Shown: positions 1 to 10,686 of the stretch, piece by piece
How positions within the stretch are numbered: the first letter of the stretch is position 1
Layout: every line of letters starts with the position of its first letter
Source of the DNA: Culex pipiens pallens
Taxonomy: Eukaryota > Arthropoda > Insecta > Diptera > Culicidae
Assembly (NCBI RefSeq): GCF_016801865.2
Contig: NC_068938.1
Location: 192,909,538-192,973,537 of the forward strand
Length of the DNA: 64,000 nucleotides
Direction: 5' to 3'
Notes under the pieces: model-generated
Seen by the model: only the letters and a program-made list of their open reading frames with translations
Told to the model about the DNA's origin: nothing
The model's database searches: none
Translations under genes and position numbers: made by a program

Positions 1-40
1 ACTTTTCCCGATTTCGTGTGAGTTGGTAGAGAATTACCCA
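1..40 (-). mobile_element. Terminal 40 bp of a palindromic foldback element (cut by window edge)
   Basis: Read on the minus strand these 40 bases are identical to the left terminus of the 1.3-kb palindromic element at 61874-63194 (start TGGGTAATTCTC). The window therefore opens inside the end of a second copy whose body lies outside. The outer terminus is at position 40 and unrelated DNA follows. Confidence 0.85.
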
Positions 41-1130
41 ATTGTAACTAACGATGAACATGTTCCATTAATTTCTATTGATTGAAAATCGACCCTTTTT
101 GGCCTATCTTGTCTTTAAAACCAACTCATTTTAGGAGGATTTCCCTATTCAAACGATCTTAAAACAACGATTTGTCACAAAAGCACATACTTTACCCCTG
201 GCAGCATTCAACGACCCGCACAGGCGACAACTCTCAAGAGATGATACTTTTTCTGCTCAGCTCCATTTCGCATCCCACTTGAAGTCGGGCAGCAGCAGCT
301 CAGTGCTCTGCTCCGCCAACGCGTCATCTTCCTCCTCATTGTCTCTTTAGTTTTTAATGAGCAAAGATTCATCTCACTTCTTCGTGATGATGATGCTGCT
401 CTTGGCGCGCGCGCGCTCAACTGCTGTGAACAATTGTAGGCTCATTTGTCAGGCACTGAGAGCATCCCTCTTCAACGTGACTCACCTGAAGAAAGACAGA
501 AAAAAGAAGCCCTGAAATGATGTTCTTCTCTCCACTCAAGTAGTAAACTGACGTTGATTAGTGAAATGAGTAGTACATTGTATGTACAGACTCCCACAAC
601 GATGACGACGAGGATGGTCTTTGGGCACACTCTTGGGTTCCTGCAGCTGTACACCTGTTGAGAAGCTTTACTCGAAAGCTTTCTGGGCGGTGTGTCATTA
701 AGTCATTGTAGCAGAGTGGTACAACTTTGTCACAGATAAAAACATAGAACAAGACAAGTTGGGTTGCATTCACCCATACCACCACAATTGTAGTAAAAAA
801 CAGTCGCTTGATTGCTGTTCTCTGGCAAAAGCCAAGTAGACCAAGTAGACAAATATTAGCTTCCATGTGTGCTACTTATGTGTGTCTGTGTTTGTGATGT
901 TTGCCAACTGTCTGATTGCCTTTGGGGAAATGCGAAAGAAAGCAAATTGTTCTTCGGAAACAATATTGCAATGTCATCCCCCCAACTACCACCCCACCCA
1001 ACAGAACAATGAGCAAGGAGTGCACGAATTTGCGACAGCAGGAAAGGTGAACCCTGTTTTTGTTTTGTTGATTGAATTGGTGGAGTGATTTGAGGTATGG
1101 AGATTTGCTTGATCATATATTTTGATACAA
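41..1130. other. Intergenic or intronic sequence, no gene seen
   Basis: This stretch is of mixed composition, with a somewhat GC-richer part at about 190-870. Short open frames occur on both strands, but none has coding-like composition, a convincing start context or splice signals. No tandem repeat or terminal inverted repeat was found. Confidence 0.4.
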
Positions 1131-1307
1131 AATGAATCTTTACCTTAACTTTTTAATAATTTTTTTAAAACATTCCATGGATATTTTGACCAAAGTTTTG
1201 ATTATTTACTCATCTTAAACGAAATAACTCTGAAGACCCCTTTTTACCTTTTTTTCTCAACATCTATATAAGTCGTGATGGTTAACCATCACGCCACCAT
1301 GTTCAGA

Positions 1308-1420
1308 GCAAACCCCTTATGTTTACCCTTCACACCAGAATTTTGTAATTGTCTGTTCGTAGATACTAAAAAAATTACAAAAAACACAAAATTTTAAAAT
1401 TAAGTTGGCTGTTCTAAGTA
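1308..1420 (+). repeat. Diverged fragment of the 61.8-63.2 kb palindromic family
   Basis: The segment from GCAAACCCCTTATGT through TTTTGTAATTGTCTG to ACACAAAATTTTAAAAT follows the same order of blocks as the right arm of the palindromic element around 62645-62765. The match is gapped and diverged, so this is an old fragment. Flanking DNA (1131-1785) is AT-rich with nothing else recognised. Confidence 0.5.
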
Positions 1421-1785
1421 AGAAAATTGCACTTCTAGGTAATCGCGGATTCAAATAGTAAAGTATGTAAAAACGTATGTAATCCCCTCGGACACAATGC
1501 TCATTTTGTGATGAAAAATCTAAACAATTAAAAGTTTGACAGAAACCTAGTATAAAGAATTTCCCGAGTTGTATAAAGTTCTATACTAAATAATTGTTAA
1601 ACTTTATGTTCAATCCAAATGATATTATTAATCAATCAAAGATGCTTATTTGAGGTAAGGACACTGGAGAAATGATGATTTATGATTAATATGATTTATT
1701 TTATGTACAAAATTATTTGCACGTTTTTTAGCAGTTTTTCAAAGTAATTGTTATGGAACTTTTAATAGAAGAGCAGTTCTCTCAG

Positions 1786-3420
1786 ATTTTGGTCATTCGA
1801 TTTTTTTGTATTTTTTAATCCGACTGAAACTTTTTTGGTGCCTTCGGTATGCCCAAAGAAAACATTTTTCATCATTAGTTTGTCCATATAGTTTTCCATA
1901 CAAATTTGGCAGCTGACCATACAAAAATGATGTATGTAAATTCAAAAATCTGTATCTTTTGAAGGAATGTTTTGATCGATTTGGTGTCTTCGGCAAAGTT
2001 GAAGGTATGGATATGGACTACACTGAAAAAAAAATGATACACGGTAAACACATTTTTGGTGATTTTTTACTTAACTTTTTGTCACTTAAACTTGATTTGC
2101 AAAAAAACACTTTTTTATTTTTTTTTTATATGTTTTAGAGGACATTAAATGCCAACTTTTCAGAAATTTCCAGGTTGTGCAAAAAAATCTTTGAGCGAGA
2201 TATGAATTTTTGAATCCATAATGATTTTTTTCAAAAAATCGAAAAATTAGTCACAATTTTTTTTCAACTTCATTTTTCGATGTAAAATCAAATTTGCAAT
2301 CAAAAAGTACTTTAGTAAAATTTTGATTAAGTTAAATCCATTTTTAGGTGACTTTTTGGAAAATAGTCGCAGCTTTTCATTTTTTTTAATTTAATATTGA
2401 ATGTTTGGCCCTTTTGAAATGTTAGTCTTGGTTTAAAAAATTTTAATTTTTTTTTTCGATAAGATCGGAAAATTTCACGAATGTTTCATATTTTAACATT
2501 GAAAATCGGACCATTAGTTGCTGAGATATCGACATTAGAAAATGGAGTGTTGTTTGGGTGGGACTTAGAAAACATCAATTTTCCTGTTTTTAAACCTTTG
2601 CATGGCAATATCTCAGCAACGAAGGGTCGTATCGACAAAGTTTAAAGTGCAAAATTCGGAGATATGATTTTTTGAAAATAAAAACTGAGTTTTTCGACGC
2701 GCCACGCGCAAAAACGGGAAAATGACGAAATCGGCATAAAATCAACTTTTTCCACTAAAACTGCGATAACTTTAAAAAAATTTCCTATAGATGTTTGGGT
2801 ATCAAATTTTTTGTAATTGAAAGACGCAACTTTTGGTACCATAACATCTATAGGTCATCGCTGAAATTTTAAAGTTATCGCAGTTTTAGTGGAAAAAGTT
2901 GATTTTTTGACGATTTCGTCATTTTCCCGTTTTTGCGCGTGGTGCGTCGAAAAACTCAGTTTATATTTTCAAAAAATCATATCACCGAATCGTACGGTTC
3001 GACATCGCCAATTTTTTGAAAAGTTATGTGAAATTTTCCGAGGAATCCAATAAAAATATTTTCAGACATAGGCTCTTTGGTCCAGACACGGTCAAAACGC
3101 CATTTTAAGTTTTCATGTGACTTTTTCAAATGTTAAGCTAGATTTTCGAAACTTCTTACTATTTTTCCCAAATAGCCAAACTCATCATCTTTCTTTTGCG
3201 TCTAAGACAGCTAAAATCGGATGAAATGACGGGAGATGATTTTTTGAAAAAAGAGGTTTTTGCGAAAAATGACGAAAATTGCCATTTTTCGAACCACCCT
3301 AGCACGATGTAGGTCACCCTAATGGCCAAACAAAAAATACGGGTCTAATTATTTTGGCCAAGGAACCCCCAGAAAAAAATTGAGCCCGATCGGAGAACTT
3401 TTTTTTCGGTTTAGGCTCTT
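1786..3420. repeat. Dispersed foldback-type repeat cluster
   Basis: The segment shares phrases with other parts of the window. The block around a 'TTTGGTGTCTTCGGCAAAGTTG' type sentence at 1975-2005 recurs at about 47510-47535, and the 'ATTGAATGTTTG..CCCTTTTG' block at 2396 recurs at 57283. Its centre is a foldback (separate entry). It has no ORF of note. It resembles the AT-rich palindromic non-autonomous elements common in culicine genomes (inference). Confidence 0.5.
2643..3002. repeat. Imperfect inverted repeat (foldback), arms about 140 bp
   Basis: The left arm (about 2650-2775) runs through TTTTCGACGCGCCACGCGCA, ACGGGAAAATGACGAAATCG and TTTTTCCACTAAAACTGCGA. The right arm (about 2872-2995) is its reverse complement with scattered differences. 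The spacer is about 95 bp and includes CATCTATAGG, paired with CCTATAGATG near the loop. Transcribed, it would form a long imperfect hairpin. Confidence 0.75.
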
Positions 3421-3910
3421 TTGAAATGGAATTGCTGTATAATAAAAACAGTAACCATTACAATGTATTGCACAGTTAAATTATAGTTCTTCATGATTTT
3501 TCCCCCACTAAATGGTACTGTAAAAACCATAATCGGACAATGAAATAAATATTAACTACAGTATGATTCAGTGTATTTTCATTGTATTTATTTTTTTCTC
3601 TCCACTAAATTGTACTGTAAAACATATATTAATACATTGAAATAAATGATAAATACGGTAAGTTTTATTGTATTTTTATAGTTCTTTTTTTCCGCGTCGT
3701 TTTCTTTTAATATTTTGCTTCAATCCGAACTTTCTGACGTTGTTCGAAATGATTGTAGCCGGTGCCGGATCTACTGCGGACTCTCACGTATTTGTGAAGC
3801 ACAATCCTTAAAGAAATAGGCCTCTGTAGAAGAGAAAAACAGTAAATTAGACATGGGGAATATTTACACATGTTTGTTTTGATTCTAATTCTATTAATTT
3901 AGCTGTTTCA
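3421..3910. other. AT-rich spacer, no gene seen
   Basis: This is AT-rich DNA with two short related phrases around CACTAAATGGTACTGTAAAA (3506) and CACTAAATTGTACTGTAAAA (3602), probably remnants of one repeat. No ORF or RNA gene is visible. Confidence 0.35.
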
Positions 3911-4316
3911 AAAATTCTAAAATTCTAAAATTCTAAAATTCTAAAATTCTAAAATTCTAAAATTCTAAAATTCTAAAATTCTAAAATTCTAAAATTCTAA
4001 AATTCTAAAATTCTAAAATTCTAAAATTCTAAAATTCTAAAATTCTATAATTCTAAAATTCTAAAATTCTAAAATTCTAAAATTCTAAAATTCTAAAATT
4101 CTAAAATTCTAAAATTCTAAAATTCTAAAATTCTAGAATTCTAAAATTCTAAAATTCTAAAATTCTAAAATTCTAAAATTCTAAAATTCTAAAATTCTAA
4201 AATTCTAAAATTCTAAAATTCTAAAATTCTAAAATTCTAAAATTCTAAAATTCTAAAATTCTAAAATTCTAAAATTCTAAAATTCTAAAATTCTAAAATT
4301 CTAAAATTCTAAATTC
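3911..4316 (+). repeat. (TAAAATTC)n microsatellite, about 50 copies
   Basis: An uninterrupted 8-bp unit TAAAATTC runs for about 405 bp. It has only two clear point variants, near 4046 (TATAATTC) and 4134 (TAGAATTC). The near purity implies recent slippage or active homogenisation, so length is probably polymorphic. Confidence 0.97.
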
Positions 4317-4666
4317 ATAATCATATTTAGCATGTTTGGGATAACTTTTAAATATGTTTCAATTTTATAAAATTCCGGGCACCACAAATAATTTTTTTCA
4401 CAGATTTTTTTTCAATTTATTAGATATTTTTAAAATTATTGATGGCAAAACACCTCAACAGGTGTATGATGCATTTTAATACACATTGTAATTTTTTTTT
4501 ACTAAATGTTGAAACCACGACTCGAAATATCAATTTTCATACTCTTTTGCCTTCCTCACTGAGGTAAGGCTATAATCCTGCTCTAAAAATGAACTTTGTA
4601 TAAAAACATCGTAGAACCACCTTCATGTATACATATCGACTCAGAATCGAAAACTGAACAAATGTC

Positions 4667-4742
4667 TGTGTGTATGTGTGTGTATGTGTGTGTGTATGTG
4701 TGTGTGTATGTGTGTGTATGTGTGTGTGTATGTATGTATGTG
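4667..4742 (+). repeat. (TG)n/(TATG)n microsatellite
   Basis: About 75 bp of alternating TGTGTG and TATG units lie inside the dispersed element, just upstream of its 164-bp array. The apparent 77-residue frame across it (Cys-Val-Cys-Met repeats) is an artefact of the repeat. Confidence 0.95.
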
Positions 4743-4903
4743 ACCAACAAACTAGCTCATGTTTCTCGGCACTGGCTGAACCGATTTGACCCGAACTTGT
4801 TGCATTCGACTTGGTTTAGGGTCCCATAGATCGAGTTTTATACAGATTGAAGTTTCGATAAGTAGTTCAAAAGTTATGTATAAAAATGTGTTTTCACATA
4901 TAT

Positions 4904-6051
4904 CCGGATCTCACTTAAATGTATGTAAACTATGTCCGGATCCATCATCCGACCCATCGTTGGTTAGGTTATCAAAAGACCTTTCCAACGAGTCCAAAAC
5001 ATTGAAGATCTGGCAACCCTGTCTCGAGATATGGCCACTTAAGTGATATTTATGTACTTTTTGGAAGCCGGATCTCACTTAAATGTATGTAAACTATGTC
5101 CGGATCCACCATCCGACCCATCGTTGGTTAGGTTATCAAAAGACCTTTCCAACGAGTCCAAAACATTGAAGATCTGGCAACCCTGTCTCGAGATATGGCC
5201 ACTTAAGTGATATTTATGTACTTTTTGGAAGCCGGATCTCACTTAAATGTATGTAAACTATGTCCGGATCCACCATCCAACCCATCGTTGGTTAGGTTAT
5301 CAAAAGACCTTTCCAACGAGTCCAAAACATTGAAGATCTGGCAACCCTGTCTCGAGATATGGCCACTTAAGTGATATTTATGTACTTTTTGGAAGCCGGA
5401 TCTCACTTAAATGTATGTAAACTATGTCCGGATCCACCATCCGACCCATCGTTGGTTAGGTTATCAAAAGACCTTTCCAACGAGTCCAAAACATTGAAGA
5501 TCTGGCAACCCTGTCTCGAGATATGGCCACTTAAGTGATATTTATGTACTTTTTTGAAGCCGGATCTCACTTAAATGTATGTAAACTATGTCCGGATCCA
5601 CCATCCGACCCATCGTTGGTTAGGTTATCAAAAGACCTTTCCAACGAGTCCAAAACATAGAAGATCTGGCAACCCTGTCTCGAGATATGGCCACTTAAGT
5701 GATATTTATGTACTTTTTTGAAGCCGGATCTCACTTAAATGTATGTAAACTATGTCCGGATCCACCATCCGACCCATCGTTGGTTAGGTTATCAAAAGAC
5801 CTTTCCAACGAGTCCAAAACATTGAAGATCTGGCAACCCTGTCTCGAGATATGGCCACTTAAGTGATATTTATGTACTTTTTTGAAGCCGGATCTCACTT
5901 AAATGTATGTAAACTATGTCCGGATCCACCATCCGACCCGACGTTGGTTAGGTTATCAAAAGACCTTTCCAACGAGTCCAAAACATTGAAGATCTGGCAA
6001 CCCTGTCTCGAGATATGGCCATTTAAGTGATATTTATGTTCTTTTTTAATC
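4904..6051 (+). repeat. 164-bp tandem repeat, seven units
   Basis: Unit starts (CCGGATCTCACTTAAATG) fall at 4904, 5068, 5232, 5396, 5560, 5724 and 5888, exactly 164 bp apart. Units differ by only a few bases, for example ACTTTTTGG versus ACTTTTTTG, and CCATCG versus CGACG in the last unit. Each contains GTCCGGATCC and TCTCGAGATATGGCC. Near identity indicates recent unequal exchange or gene conversion. The short frame over unit 1 is not a gene. Confidence 0.97.
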
Positions 6052-6140
6052 CAGATCTAAAAAATAGATGAAATTTGTGTACAGCCATTGATGGTAATGA
6101 GTGAGGAAGGCTTCAACCACATAGGTGGATTAAGTTAGTT

Positions 6141-6480
6141 TTTATTTTGTTTAGCCAAATATGTAATTTTGGCAATTGGTAAGAAACGACGCAGTTTGGT
6201 TCGAAGTCATGTGAACTATCAGAAAATCCAATAAAATTTATTATTTTGTTCCAGAAAACCGTAGAAAAGCCACTTTTTTGAAAATGTCTAACACATAGCC
6301 TTATGTGCGGGACAAATTTCAAGTGCGTTTCTCTAGGCTTGCTGTTTTTACAAATTGGACGGACTAGATCCGAGCGGCAGTAAACTAGTGGGTCAAAGGG
6401 CCATTTTACAGGATCATTCAAAAAGGGTGATTTCGAACATAACCTCAAATGGGTCTGATCGCTACGAAGGAGCAATGTAG
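6141..6480 (-). repeat. Old fragment related to the MITE at 58419-58666
   Basis: The phrase ACATAGCCTTATGTGCGGGA, followed by AATTTCAAGTGCGTTT and GCTTGCTGTTTTT, recurs at about 58573-58636. A 120-residue open frame lies on the minus strand here, but its composition is not gene-like and the match is to non-coding repeat DNA, so it is not called as a gene. Confidence 0.5.
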
Positions 6481-7847
6481 GTGGTTGCCATTTTCTTCAA
6501 AGGCTTTATATATTCTTGAAATTGTAAAATTTTTACTTTAGACGATATTGCTTTAGAAATGAGAGGAAATTATAATCACTCATCAAAAACACTAGTTTCG
6601 ATGAAGATGAAAGTTTTTGAATATATTAGCCCATGGAACACGTATAATGATAATCAATATTAAGTCATCAAGAGTTGTTAACGTGTTTATTCAACCCGTT
6701 AAACTTTTTTTAGCCATCATACTCCGTATCCTGCCAGGATTCATTAAGCTCATATGAGGAACCACTCTCCTGAGGGTTCCAGGGAGGAAATTATCCGGGT
6801 GCCCGGTGTGGCAACTGCAAACAACTCAATCGCGTGGCACGACACCACGAGACCCTAAAGACTTCTCTTTCTGTTATTGTTTTGGAAAATGCATTTCTGA
6901 TGTTAGTTTGATTCCTCCTTTCCCTTCCTAGTTGCCCTTCAACATGCAGCTCCTACCAGCAGGCAAGGATATCATTTCACCCCCAGGTTGACATTCATCG
7001 GCGTCGGTTTTCCCTAAATTGGTCTTTGTTTTTAGTCTGGCAGCGGCGGCACGTCCTAATAAATTTACCACACTTTAATGACACTTTGGAGCGCCGGGGC
7101 TATCTTATCTCTTGGCCGGGCCTTAAAATTTTTAAGGGAAAATGTTTTCAAAATAGAACACAGACAGAGAGAGAGAGAGCAGAAAACAACTGAATTAGAA
7201 CAAATGCAGATAAATTAGTTCGGGGACTTTTGGGAGATGTTTGTGTCTTTTTTTTTTGTTGGTTTTCTTTGCTTCAGTTTTTAGCAGCTAGACGACTAAA
7301 TTTTAGAAACATTCACGTCTCTCCAGACAACATTTTCGAATTGTTTTTGGCGGTGGTGGTGGCAGGCGAAAATGACTCGATCGTTCCGAGCTAGAGAGTC
7401 ACAACCAGAAACTGATAGAGAAGCGAGACAGTCGAAGTGAGTTGTGTGCTTTAATATGTTGATTATAGTGTATAATGGTTGCCATAATTTAGATAAGCAG
7501 TCTCTTTCCCGTTGGTTTTTGGAGCTTGAGCACTTTCGGAAAGTTTGAAGGTGGCCGGAATGCGTCCCGCAGATGGAGTTGTTGAAGTTTTGAAGATTTG
7601 TGGCGTTTGAGGAAGCACTGGATCATTAAGTTGCGTTTTGAATCAGTTAGCACATAAAACATTATAATTATCATAACATTCAAAATAATTTCATTACATA
7701 CACCCTACCTGGTAAAACCCAACTAAGATCCCCATAATCATTAGCAAAACCGTCGAGCCATATTGGTGCCCCGCACTCTTCAAAGACGTTCTGCACCAAA
7801 GGGATAGCTCATTCATCGGGATAGAAGTACGAAAACAAGCAAACTGA
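6481..7847. other. Intergenic or intronic DNA, no supported gene
   Basis: AT-rich sequence gives way to a more GC-balanced part at 6720-7480 without dispersed repeats. A short (GA)n run lies at 7166-7181 and a GGTGGTGGTGG run near 7352. One 34-codon frame at about 6752-6856 looks protein-like but lacks support. This could be single-copy flanking or intronic DNA. Confidence 0.35.
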
Positions 7848-7939
7848 ATGAAAAGCACCTGGACGGAGCTGGCGGCGGCGGCAATCGCTTTATGGCTTTG
7901 GTGGTGGCGGCAAGAACCAGCGGCTTTTCTGTTGAAGAG
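7848..7939 (+). CDS. Candidate first coding exon (low confidence)
   Basis: An ATG at 7848 opens 30 codons beginning MKSTWTELAAAAIALWLWWW, a hydrophobic stretch that could be a signal peptide or anchor. It ends at a consensus 5' splice site, AAGAG|GTAAGA, leaving a 2-nt phase. No homology is recognised, the Trp run is odd, and no partner exon can be assigned. It may be a chance frame in GCG/TGG-rich DNA. Confidence 0.2.
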
Positions 7940-7954
7940 GTAAGAATCGTTCAA

Positions 7955-8970
7955 AAGGTTAAACCTGGCGCCACCGAAAGAATCGTTTGCCGACTTTGTG
8001 GGATATCCTGTTTTGGCTGCCGTTTGGTTGCATTTAATCGTTTTAGTGTTTTGTGAATGGAAGTTTGAGTTGCTAAAGGGTTTATAAGAATTTTACTTTG
8101 CAGCGTCTTATAATAGAGAATATGATATTTTAAGTGCTGCATTCAAGAAATGTAGAATATTATGTTTTTTTTTGTAATTTTTAGCAATATTGTGAAGTTA
8201 TTAATTACATTTTTAATTTGTTTATAAAAAAATATTTTATGATAAACACAATTCAGTTCAACTCAGATTATTAATTTAATGTATCAACAACAACAAAAAG
8301 ATTCTATAGCGTCATTTTTATCAAATTTGTGAATGATTTTCTAATAACAGGTTGTGTTTTAATTTATTTTGAAAATTCAGTCAATTTACAACCAATTTTT
8401 AAGTATTTTTAAAAATCATCAGTGAAAAACTAGAAGGCAAAAAACCTGTGATTTAAAAATAATAATTAAAAAATACATTCAATTTCAGCCACTTTTCAAA
8501 AAACTATTCGTAAATAGGGGGAAAATATTTCAAAAAATTCCTCTTAGAATCTCTTAGCTATTAGCTCTTAGAATACAGCATTTTGTGATAGTTTTCTAAC
8601 AACCATTTCAAAATTATGTTGAATTAATTTAGTTTCGGCATATATGAGACCAACCCTTTTTAAATATATGTATCGTCAATGCTCTGGTTGTCGGACTTTT
8701 CCTTAGTAATGGATTAAAATTTAAAATTAATCAGAAATTGATGTAATTGTTTACATTTCTTGACACATTATCTGTTATCACTCCACGATATAATAATTCC
8801 ATCATTTGTTTTACCAGTAAGAATTTCTTCACCGATGGTTCTTTGAATATTTATTTCTTTTAAAAATATCCTCCCTTTGTCCATATTTGTTTTCATTTTA
8901 TATATATTTATTAATAACTATTCATGTTGCATTTCATAATTCATTTAATTTTTCATATCGTAAAACGGGG
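7955..8970. other. AT-rich spacer, nothing recognised
   Basis: About 1 kb is very AT-rich from about 8150 onward. No ORF over 65 codons has coding character, and no tandem or inverted repeat was seen. It ends in a GGGGTGACTTTGAT phrase next to the TIR element. Confidence 0.35.
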
Positions 8971-8978
8971 TGACTTTG

Positions 8979-9403
8979 ATACACCCAAAACTGGCAGCGC
9001 TAGTCCGAGAGAATGATGGTCTCGAGTCGAGAGAATAGTGGTACCATTCACGGACGCAGAGAACACAGCTCGAGATGGGCGATAGAACTATTCTCTCGAG
9101 GTTCATTTGCAAAAAAAGTTCATCCGTCAAACAAAAAACCAAAAGTGTCAACAACGGGAATCGAACCAGAGACCTTTGACAAACCAAACCAATGACTTAG
9201 CTGCCTCGGCCACCACAGCTTGGTGACCATGGAGAAGTCAGAAGTCGATGTATGACACTTGTTGGAGATTTATTGATTCAACTAACGAATGAACTCATTT
9301 GTTATGATGGTGTGAGTTGGTACCATTATTCTATCGATTTTGGCACTGAGCCCTCAATAAATTTTGAGAGAACGATTATCTCGATTCTGAATTTCGGGTG
9401 TAG
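8979..9403. mobile_element. TIR element with internal tRNA-like sequence, copy 1
   Basis: About 425 bp bounded by ACACCCAAAACTGGC on the left and GAATTTCGGGTGTAG on the right (ACACCC/GGGTGT termini). It is nearly identical to 31533-31957. On the minus strand, 9145-9230 contains an A-box-like TGGCCGAGGCAGCTAAG and a B-box GGTTCGATTCC, as in tRNA genes and SINE heads. GAGAGAATAGT and GAACTATTCTCTCGAG repeats form internal hairpins. Apparent 60-80 residue frames on both strands are in repeat DNA. Confidence 0.85.
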
Positions 9404-9447
9404 GATAGAGAATTTTCCGCAAATTAAATACGTATGGAATGAATGTA

Positions 9448-9532
9448 CGATAAAAGGTCAAAAGACATAAGGTCGAATGGACAAAAGGTCGAATGCCAAA
9501 AGGTCAAATGGACAAAAGGTCGAATGTGAAAA
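9448..9532 (+). repeat. Short minisatellite, AAAAGGTCGAATGGAC-type units
   Basis: Five to six imperfect units of 14-16 bp (AAAGGTCGAATGGACA, AAAGGTCGAATGCCA, AAAGGTCAAATGGACA) lie immediately downstream of the TIR element. Confidence 0.85.
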
Positions 9533-10086
9533 GATGAAATAAATAATTATAATCATAAACTTCTTTTGAAAATCTGGAAAAAAAGTATTTTCTTACAAAC
9601 AAGTCTGATTTTTTTTATGAGTAGATCCTTGGTTTATCCATTCTTTTAGTAGCGATCTTTTTTTTTTAAAAAAAACAGGATAACTTCCAACCCATTTTTT
9701 GAGAAGAATTCCAATCTTTTAAACATGAGAGGTTCTTCTAGAATATGTTTGATTTCTAAAATAATTTTCAAGCTTTAATTTTTTTAACAACATTTTCTTG
9801 TTTGTTGTTATATCCTTGTGAGTTTTTGCATTCTTTCAAACATGAGCAGTTATTTGAAAAAAAAGTTGGACTTCTTATTTTTCCTTGAAAATTCTATTCT
9901 TGATCGTCAACATATTTTTGTGAGTTTTTCTATACCGTCAAACATGAGCAGCTGTTCCAAAAACAAAGTTCGATTTCTAAAATATTTTTTAAGTTTTTAT
10001 TTTATTTTAAAAAACATTAAAAATTTAATAAAAACATGCCGTCGGATTGTTGAAGACTTTTTTTGAAAAAAAGAAGGGGTCTAAGG

Positions 10087-10105
10087 GCTACAGCTGTTTT
10101 TGAAG
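10087..10105 (+). repeat. 19-bp target-site duplication, left copy
   Basis: GCTACAGCTGTTTTTGAAG here is repeated exactly at 10668-10686. The pair marks a retroposition event and fixes both ends of the SINE between them. Confidence 0.95.
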
Positions 10106-10667
10106 GGAGCGGCCGTGGCTTACTGGTCACGGTGTTCGCTTAGTAAGCGAATGGTTCTGGGTTCGATTCCCATCTGCTCCCAACGAGAAAATGTAGTAAA
10201 TATAAATCTTGAAACTCTGAACATGAACGAAAAATCAAAGTCGCTCGAGTCGGGGTTCGATTCCCCGTCCTTTGGATTGGTAGGCAAAAATGCTAACCAC
10301 TATGCCTTCGCGACTTGATGAGCTATGACTGGAATTGGGAATACTGTTACTATCAACTATATACGCGCTGGGTCCTTGTCCATTTGACAAGGGTTCGGAA
10401 GTTCTAAATAACGTTTGAATCCGATTGGTGCAAACGTTCTTCAGGGCGGGGCTTGTCGATAAAGCTGAAGTACCTCGCGCTCGGCTAGCCAGCGTAGAAA
10501 TGGGTCACCAAAGCTCGGCAGAGCTAACACCTTCCAAATGCCTATGCGTGTTATTTGCATGTATAGAATGTAGATCTAAAAAATACATGGAAACAACTCA
10601 ATTTGTAAGAAGCGACCGCGTGGTCCCGTTTGGTTGGTTGCACACACACACACACACACACAATACA
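10106..10667 (+). mobile_element. SINE with tRNA-Thr(AGT)-like head, 562 bp
   Basis: The head (about 10106-10182) folds like a tRNA. It has a GGAGC/GCTCC acceptor, a CCGTG...CACGG D-arm, a TTCGC/GCGAA anticodon stem with loop TTAGTAA (anticodon AGT), and a T-arm with GGGTTCGATTCCC. CCGTGGCTTA and CTGGGTTCGA resemble insect tRNA-Thr. A second tRNA-like block with GGGGTTCGATTCCCC (10252-10266) follows, then an unrelated body, and a (CA)n tail (10640-10662) ending ATACA. Exact 19-bp duplications flank it. Pol III transcription is inferred from the A and B boxes. Confidence 0.93.
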
Positions 10668-10686
10668 GCTACAGCTGTTTTTGAAG
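10668..10686 (+). repeat. 19-bp target-site duplication, right copy
   Basis: Exact repeat of 10087-10105, directly after the (CA)n tail of the SINE. Confidence 0.95.

Larger units (their letters stand above)
4546..6140 (+). mobile_element. Dispersed non-autonomous element carrying a 164-bp tandem array
   Basis: The left end has GCCTTCCTCACT (4549-4560) and the right end has its reverse complement AGTGAGGAAGGC (6100-6111), followed by CCACATAGGTGGATTAAG. The interior holds a TG/TATG microsatellite and seven 164-bp units. A decayed relative with the same right end lies at 58110-58986. There is no transposase or RT frame, so it must be mobilised or amplified in trans. Family not named. Confidence 0.7.

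Noticed and set aside
4596..4829. 77-codon frame with Cys-Val repeats
   Set aside because: Produced by the TG/TATG microsatellite.
10106..10182. Functional tRNA-Thr gene
   Set aside because: The cloverleaf is good, but there is no T-run terminator, and the sequence continues into a body and (CA)n tail between exact target duplications, so it is a SINE head.
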